Of a stretch of DNA of 35,148 nucleotides, positions 31,048 through 35,148 are shown piece by piece. The stretch is from GCA-2725625 sp964574215 (lineage in GTDB: Bacteria > Pseudomonadota > Alphaproteobacteria > Rhodospirillales > UBA2165): the NCBI GenBank assembly GCA_964574215.1, contig CAZNLR010000049.1:1-35148 (forward strand). Direction: 5' to 3'. Positions within the stretch are counted from its first letter, which is position 1; the number at the start of each line of letters is the position of its first letter. The translations under genes and the position numbers were made by a program. The notes under the pieces were generated by a model that made no database searches, was not told the DNA's origin, and saw only the letters and a list, made by a program, of their open reading frames with translations.

Positions 31048-32559
31048 ATGGACATTCTTGAAGAATTTCGAAAAGTATGTGGTGAAATCGGATTGGATGA
31101 CAGCCTGCTATCGGCAGGTAATTTGTCCGTGTCCTCGCCCATCGATGGCGGCCAGATCGCGACCGTTTCAGAGGATACCCGGTCTTCTTTGGCAACCAAA
31201 ATTTCACACTCACAGGAAGCGTTTCAAACCTGGCGTTCGGTGCCGGCGCCCAGACGCGGAGAACTTATTCGTCTGTTCGGAGAGGAATTGCGCCGCCACA
31301 AGAAGGCGCTGGGCCGCTTGGTGACCATAGAATGCGGCAAAATTTTTCAGGAAGGATTAGGCGAAGTTCAAGAGATGATCGATATCTGCGACTTTGCTGT
31401 TGGCCTTTCAAGGCAGCTCTATGGTCTCACCATCGCTTCCGAACGACCGGACCATCGAATGATGGAGACGTGGCACCCATTGGGTCCCGTCGGCGTAATA
31501 TCCGCCTTTAATTTTCCTGTGGCGGTTTGGGCGTGGAACGCGGCTATCGCGATCGTCTGTGGCGATCCCGTCGTGTGGAAGCCCTCGGAAAAAACACCCG
31601 TGTGCGCCCTTGCCTGCAACCGGCTGTTTGAGCAGGCAATGGCGAAATTCGACGGTGCGCCGGAAAACCTTTCTCAAACTGTAATAGGGGGGCAGGATAT
31701 TGGCGAACAACTGGTCGACGACCATCGCATCGCCTTGATAAGTGCAACTGGAAGTAGCCGTATGGGGCAGGCAGTCGGCCCGCGCGTGGCGGCGCGGTTC
31801 GGCCGGGCGTTGCTTGAGTTGGGCGGCAACAATGCGTTGATCGCGACGCCGTCTGCCGATTTGGATTTAGCGGTACGGGCGATCTTGTTCTCGGCTGTCG
31901 GAACGGCGGGGCAACGCTGCACCTCTTTGCGGCGTTTGATCGTTCATCGAGACATAAAGGACGACCTATTGGCGAGACTGGAATCAGCTTATGAAAGCAT
32001 CACCATCGGCAATCCGCTTGATGAAGATTGTCTTGTCGGGCCTTTGATCGATGGACATGCCGTGCAATCGATGGAACGGGCGTTGCAAAAAGTTGCGGCG
32101 GAAGGCGGGAAGGTCATTGGCGGCGGTGGTATCCGGCAGGACGAGTTTCCAGAAGCTCACTACGTCCAACCCGCCATCGCCGACATGCCCGCTCAGTCGG
32201 ATACGGTCAAAGAGGAAACCTTCGCCCCCGTTCTTTATGTTTTGACCTACGATACCTTGGAACAAGCTATTCGACTGCACAACGATGTGCCTCAGGGATT
32301 GGCCTCCAGTATTTTCACGACCGATGTTCGGGAAGCCGAAAAATTTCTTTCAGCGGCAGGCAGCGATTGTGGCATCGCCAACGTCAATATTGGGCCGTCC
32401 GGCGCCGAAATAGGTGGAGCGTTCGGTGGTGAAAAGCAAACCGGCGGGGGCCGAGAGTCAGGATCGGATGCCTGGAAAAGCTATATGCGGCGAGCCACCA
32501 ACACCATCAATTACGCAGACGACCTGCCGCTTGCCCAAGGCATAAAGTTCGACGTCTGA
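31048..32559 (+). CDS. Aldehyde dehydrogenase, antiquitin (ALDH7)-like; probable 2-aminoadipate-semialdehyde dehydrogenase
   Basis: 503 residues. The ALDH active site is complete: N155 in SAFNFPVAVW, K178 in VVWKPSEKTP, E257 in LLELGGNNA and C291 in GQRCTSLRRL. The ELGGNNA form (two Asn) and the GTAGQRCTS context are typical of the ALDH7/antiquitin group. The C-terminal part has GGEKQTGGGRESGSDAWKSY. It oxidises an aldehyde to the acid with NAD(P)+; in antiquitins this is aminoadipate semialdehyde/piperideine-6-carboxylate. A cgggag ribosome site overlaps the end of the preceding gene, 11 bp away, so the two genes form an operon. The substrate assignment rests on family and neighbour. Confidence 0.9.
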   Translation: MDILEEFRKVCGEIGLDDSLLSAGNLSVSSPIDGGQIATVSEDTRSSLATKISHSQEAFQTWRSVPAPRRGELIRLFGEELRRHKKALGRLVTIECGKIFQEGLGEVQEMIDICDFAVGLSRQLYGLTIASERPDHRMMETWHPLGPVGVISAFNFPVAVWAWNAAIAIVCGDPVVWKPSEKTPVCALACNRLFEQAMAKFDGAPENLSQTVIGGQDIGEQLVDDHRIALISATGSSRMGQAVGPRVAARFGRALLELGGNNALIATPSADLDLAVRAILFSAVGTAGQRCTSLRRLIVHRDIKDDLLARLESAYESITIGNPLDEDCLVGPLIDGHAVQSMERALQKVAAEGGKVIGGGGIRQDEFPEAHYVQPAIADMPAQSDTVKEETFAPVLYVLTYDTLEQAIRLHNDVPQGLASSIFTTDVREAEKFLSAAGSDCGIANVNIGPSGAEIGGAFGGEKQTGGGRESGSDAWKSYMRRATNTINYADDLPLAQGIKFDV

Positions 32560-32598
32560 TCGGCAAAAAAATATAGGAATTTACGTACAATCCGGCCT

Positions 32599-32628
32599 TT
32601 GACACACCATATATATTGTGATTATATT
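32599..32628 (+). promoter_or_regulatory. Sigma70-like promoter upstream of small ORF and CDF gene
   Basis: Perfect TTGACA (32599-32604), 18-bp spacer, TATATT (32623-32628, five of six). Transcription would begin near 32635, about 60 bp before the small ORF and 215 bp before the cation transporter gene. Confidence 0.5.
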
Positions 32629-32654
32629 GTTCCGACCACTAGATATTGATAGTT

Positions 32655-32674
32655 ATCCACAGGCACCTGTGGAT
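32655..32674 (+). promoter_or_regulatory. 20-bp palindrome with DnaA-box-like arms
   Basis: ATCCACAGGCACCTGTGGAT has perfect 9-bp arms around CA. The left arm extends into TTATCCACA (32653-32661), identical to the DnaA-box consensus. The right arm on the other strand reads TAATCCACA, one mismatch. It lies just after the predicted promoter start, where a repressor or DnaA could control the transcript. With only a 2-nt loop, it is more plausible as a protein site than an RNA hairpin. Confidence 0.5.
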
Positions 32675-32697
32675 TAAATTAAAAAAGGGGAGGTCAG

Positions 32698-32799
32698 ATG
32701 TTGCGATTTATCACCCGGCTTTTACGTATTAAAAAGCGCCGGACGCCGGACGCTCCCGTAATTTGGCTGTATCCGAGCTCTTTCCGATCATTGAACTGA
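32698..32799 (+). CDS. Possible 33-residue basic small protein
   Basis: ATG with a strong ggggagg site 5-8 nt upstream, then 33 codons and TGA. The N-terminus MLRFITRLLRIKKRR is amphipathic and very basic, and a Pro-containing VIWLYP segment follows. No known family is recognised. The well-placed ribosome site and promoter argue that it is translated, but an ORF of this length can arise by chance. It ends 51 bp before the cation transporter gene and could be a leader or regulator peptide for it. Confidence 0.4.
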   Translation: MLRFITRLLRIKKRRTPDAPVIWLYPSSFRSLN

Positions 32800-32850
32800 T
32801 TTCACAGCCGGTTTGCGCTTTTGATAAGTGTCGTTAGATAACGCGGAAAT

Positions 32851-33816
32851 ATGTCATCCCATTCTTCAAAACATGTAATTTATGCCGCTTTCGTCGGTAA
32901 TTTTCTGATTGCCATCACGAAATTTGCCGCTTCTTTTTTTACCGGCAGTTCGGCCATGCTGAGCGAGGCCGTCCATTCCTTGGTGGATACCGGAAATCAA
33001 GCACTTTTGCTGTATGGCATCCGGCGCTCGACCAAGCCCGCCGACGAAACCCACCCTTTCGGCTACGGCATGGAATTGTATTTTTGGACCTTCGTGGTCG
33101 CTATCTTGATATTCGGTCTGGGAGCAGGCGTTTCCGTATTCGAAGGAATTAAGAAGTTACAGCATCCGGAGCCGATTACCGACGTATATATCAACTATAT
33201 CGTTCTGGCCGTGGCCATCGTTTTTGAGGCGGTTGCTTGGTTTATCGCCTTTCGCGAGTTCAATAAGGAAAGAGGCAGTCTCACCTATTTTAAAGCACTC
33301 AGAACCAGTAAAGACCCCACCGTTTTTACCGTTCTGTTTGAGGACAGCGCTGCAATGCTGGGCTTGATCGTCGCTTTTGCCGGCATTGCGTTGGGAGAGT
33401 ATCTCGGGTTGCCCATACTGGATGGCGTTGCCTCGATCGTGATCGGTGTAATTCTCGCGCTCACGGCAGCTTTTTTGGCCTTCGAATGCAAGGGGCTGTT
33501 AATCGGCGAAAGTGCCAATTTGGAAGTTCGGGAAGGGGTTCGCCGGCTCGTTGCCGAGGAATCGGGTATCAAGGGTATCAACGAAGTACTGACCATGCAT
33601 CTCGGTCCGAACGATATTCTGGTGAATCTCAGTATCGACTTTTCCGAAGATCTATCGGCCGATGCGGTCGAAGAAACCGTCACCAAATTGGAAATCGATA
33701 TCAAAGGGGAATATCCACAGATTCGCAGGATTTTTATCGAAGCTCAAAGTTTTGCCGGCCACCGCCAAGTCGTGTCCTGGGAGGAAAAGTCCGATGAAAA
33801 TGGCGGAAAAGCCTAA
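32851..33816 (+). CDS. Cation diffusion facilitator (CDF) family transporter, ZnT9-like branch
   Basis: 321 residues. Six membrane segments are expected between residues 8 and 215, followed by a cytoplasmic domain. TM2 carries the metal-site pair H42xxxD46 in SEAVHSLVDTGNQALL. In TM5 the usual HxxxD keeps the Asp (D165, in LFEDSAAMLG), but the position of the His is V161, a pattern seen in the ZnT9-like subgroup. The HPFGYG motif (68-73) is typical. The protein would exchange a divalent metal (Zn, Mn, Fe or Co) for protons across the inner membrane; the metal cannot be stated. The ribosome site before the ATG is weak. The palindrome and promoter upstream may control it. Confidence 0.9.
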   Translation: MSSHSSKHVIYAAFVGNFLIAITKFAASFFTGSSAMLSEAVHSLVDTGNQALLLYGIRRSTKPADETHPFGYGMELYFWTFVVAILIFGLGAGVSVFEGIKKLQHPEPITDVYINYIVLAVAIVFEAVAWFIAFREFNKERGSLTYFKALRTSKDPTVFTVLFEDSAAMLGLIVAFAGIALGEYLGLPILDGVASIVIGVILALTAAFLAFECKGLLIGESANLEVREGVRRLVAEESGIKGINEVLTMHLGPNDILVNLSIDFSEDLSADAVEETVTKLEIDIKGEYPQIRRIFIEAQSFAGHRQVVSWEEKSDENGGKA

Positions 33817-33835
33817 AAATCGGCCAATTTTCAGG

Positions 33836-33871
33836 GAAAATACTTATTTTTCGGTCGGATTAAGTATTTTC
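33836..33871. repeat. 11-bp perfect inverted repeat downstream of the CDF gene
   Basis: GAAAATACTTA (33836-33846) and TAAGTATTTTC (33861-33871), separated by 14 bp, lie 20 bp after the CDF stop. The second arm ends in TTTTC, so it may terminate the CDF transcript, or it may be a protein site upstream of the next gene. Confidence 0.6.
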
Positions 33872-33882
33872 AAAAGACTATC

Positions 33883-33911
33883 TACACATTTTAAGAACAA
33901 TGTGATATAAG
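33883..33911 (+). promoter_or_regulatory. Candidate promoter with internal inverted repeat upstream of the EF-hand/decapeptide gene
   Basis: TACACA (33883-33888, four of six to -35) and TATAAG (33906-33911, five of six to -10) are 17 bp apart. Between them CACATT (33885-33890) and AATGTG (33899-33904) form an inverted repeat with 8-bp spacing, a layout typical of an operator inside a promoter. The gene's ATG is 55 bp downstream of the -10. Confidence 0.4.
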
Positions 33912-33965
33912 AAATCTGCAAGCAGAATGCTTGGATGACCGCTTTACTAGAAGGAGTAAAGAAAG

Positions 33966-34775
33966 ATGAGCGAGAATATCGGCTATCAATCGCCGGCTGT
34001 GTACCTGCCGCAGGCGAGTGTACTCTTGCAGCAACCGATTCGTGATCGGTTAGAAAATTTAGAGCCCACCCAAAAAATTGAAGTGGATCGAACGGCAGAA
34101 TTGCCGGAAGGTTTGCGCGTGTCTGAACCGGGGGCCAGTGGCGAGAATTTTTCGGGCAGCGGTTTTTCAACCGACCATGACGCCAAAGACCAACCGCCGC
34201 CTCCCGGCAATAAAGTTATGGCTCAGGAAATTGTCAGCCGCGCCAATGAAAATGAACAACGTCTGGATGACAAAAAGTCTATTTCGGCCGTGCCGAGTCC
34301 TTCCGAAATTGTCGGTTCGCCGGAAGCTCTGACCCGCCTGGACCAAGACCGCGACGGGCATATCGACCAATTGGAAGTCAAACACGCCATTCGGGCTGAA
34401 AACGATTCGACCACCTATGCGGCTCTGTCTCAGTATCGAAAAGCGCTGAACCTCAGTACGACTAACAGCGACGAACAGGTGGATACCAAGAAAATGTTCG
34501 ATGATGCCGAGGGCGGTAAAAAGCTGTTCGATGACGTAGGGGAAAACAAAAAATTGTTCGACGAAACGGCGGAGGAGCAAAAACTCTATGACGATGCAGA
34601 TCTAGAGAAAAAGCTCTACGATGAGGTCGAAGCCGAAGAAAAAATGTTTGATGAACAAGACGAAGACGCCCTTCGCCGCAAGATATATGGTGAAGAGGCG
34701 GGTTCGGAAGGCGAACCGTCCAACGGTTCCGGCCAAGATGAGGATGATGACGGTGTGACCGAGGTCGTCGTTTAA
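33966..34775 (+). CDS. Acidic protein with one EF-hand and six decapeptide repeats, unknown function
   Basis: 269 residues, no signal peptide or membrane segment seen. Residues 1-110 are low complexity and rich in Pro, Ser and Glu. Residues 126-137 (DQDRDGHIDQLE) form a canonical EF-hand loop with Asp at 1, 3, 5 and 9 and Glu at 12. Residues 175-234 are six consecutive 10-residue units with the pattern [KEQ]K[ML][FY]D[DE]xxxx, starting KKMFDDAEGG. A strongly acidic tail (EDEDDD-type) follows. The ribosome site (agaaggag) before the ATG is strong. I know no named family for it. Repeats of this kind can form a helical rod or a charged binding surface; acidity suggests cation or protein binding. 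A strong terminator ends the transcript. Confidence 0.85.
   Translation: MSENIGYQSPAVYLPQASVLLQQPIRDRLENLEPTQKIEVDRTAELPEGLRVSEPGASGENFSGSGFSTDHDAKDQPPPPGNKVMAQEIVSRANENEQRLDDKKSISAVPSPSEIVGSPEALTRLDQDRDGHIDQLEVKHAIRAENDSTTYAALSQYRKALNLSTTNSDEQVDTKKMFDDAEGGKKLFDDVGENKKLFDETAEEQKLYDDADLEKKLYDEVEAEEKMFDEQDEDALRRKIYGEEAGSEGEPSNGSGQDEDDDGVTEVVV
34488..34667 (+). repeat. Six 30-bp coding repeats encoding decapeptides
   Basis: Each unit encodes 10 residues starting at residues 175, 185, 195, 205, 215 and 225. Shared residues are Lys at 2, Met/Leu at 3, Phe/Tyr at 4, Asp at 5 and Asp/Glu at 6. The last four residues of each unit vary but are mostly acidic. Confidence 0.85.
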
Positions 34776-34847
34776 ACCGTCCAATTGGCCGTAAATTGAT
34801 AAAATGGCCAAAGAATATTCTCGCTTGTTCTAGTTTTGAGTTCTTGG

Positions 34848-34874
34848 AAAAAGCGCCGGAAACGGCGCTTTTTT
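34848..34874 (+). terminator. Strong intrinsic terminator after the EF-hand/decapeptide gene
   Basis: AAAAAGCGCCG pairs perfectly with CGGCGCTTTTT around a GAAA tetraloop (34859-34862) and runs into a T-tract. The symmetric A/T ends would let it work in either direction. Confidence 0.92.
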
Positions 34875-35053
34875 CTTATTCAATTCTACTCGGCGGTATT
34901 GGTGTCCGCTGACTCTGATTTCCAAGGGGAATTTTCTCGCGATAATTTTTAACTAAATTCTTGATTTTAGGGACGAATCATCAAACCTATCTAATTAAGT
35001 TCTTGGGACCTTGGTGGCGGAGTCAATCATCGAAAATTCAACCTTAAGATTGC

Positions 35054-35059
35054 TTGACA
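35054..35059 (+). promoter_or_regulatory. -35-like element (TTGACA) upstream of tRNA-Asp
   Basis: Perfect TTGACA 47 bp before the tRNA. The sequence at the right distance for a -10 (TACTCA at 35077-35082) matches the consensus poorly, so the promoter is only partly supported. Confidence 0.4.
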
Positions 35060-35106
35060 GTAGGGGGGGGCTGGATTACTCAGTGCTCGCGAGCAAACAC
35101 GCTAGT

Positions 35107-35148
<42 letters not shown>

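Larger units (their letters stand above)
34776..35106. other. Intergenic region before tRNA-Asp
   Basis: 331 bp. It holds the terminator at 34848-34874, then about 180 bp in which I see no gene, then a TTGACA (35054-35059), a run of eight G (35063-35070) and a 12-bp palindrome TGCTCGCGAGCA (35084-35095) just before the tRNA. Confidence 0.7.

Noticed and set aside
32653..32675. DnaA-box pair as a replication origin
   Set aside because: Only two boxes, no AT-rich unwinding element with further boxes, and no origin-associated genes in view.

Overview
The window looks like a chromosomal segment of a proteobacterium, most likely an alphaproteobacterium. That is an inference from gene content: a TAXI-type TRAP transporter, several UbiD-family decarboxylases, an RND pump, an antiquitin-type aldehyde dehydrogenase and a tRNA-Asp at the right edge. 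Coding regions are moderately GC-rich and several intergenic stretches are strongly AT-rich. I see no transposase, integrase, phage gene, CRISPR array or rRNA. A run of ten N (8627-8636) marks an assembly gap.

The left two thirds (141-26447) is dominated by a catabolic region built around five UbiD-family (prenylated-FMN-dependent) decarboxylase genes. The rightward arm carries a ThDP-dependent decarboxylase/lyase, a LysR regulator, a UbiD (3013), a TAXI solute-binding protein and its fused permease, an ACMSD-like amidohydrolase, an isochorismatase-like cysteine hydrolase, a second UbiD (9359), a 2-oxoglutarate/Fe(II)-type oxygenase and a 3-hydroxyisobutyrate-dehydrogenase-like reductase. The leftward arm (25214 down to 19831) holds three tandem UbiD genes and a short-chain dehydrogenase. 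It diverges from an IclR regulator and a YciI-like protein. The UbiD proteins fall into two classes: two have His and three have Asp at the same position 18 residues after the conserved catalytic Arg. Each arm has one His-type plus at least one Asp-type copy, which suggests hetero-oligomeric or paired decarboxylases. The likely task is uptake and decarboxylation of an aromatic or heteroaromatic carboxylate. The substrate cannot be read from the sequence.

Between the two arms sit a small unknown protein (12950), a leftward RND efflux permease and its adaptor, a secreted unknown protein (18359) and a small membrane protein (19202). The adaptor is unusual: between its signal peptide and its adaptor domain it carries two nearly identical tandem units, each with two canonical EF-hand loops.

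The right third holds a large PAS-rich hybrid histidine kinase after an AT-rich gap, a saccharopine-dehydrogenase-like gene followed by an antiquitin-like aldehyde dehydrogenase (lysine/aminoadipate-type catabolism), a possible 33-residue ORF with a good promoter and ribosome binding site, a cation diffusion facilitator, and an acidic protein with one EF-hand and six consecutive decapeptide repeats. A strong intrinsic terminator follows that gene. The window ends inside a tRNA-Asp(GTC) gene.

The best regulatory reading is the 25221-25351 divergent region. Convincing promoters point both ways there, and a 15-bp palindrome covers the expected start of the IclR transcript.
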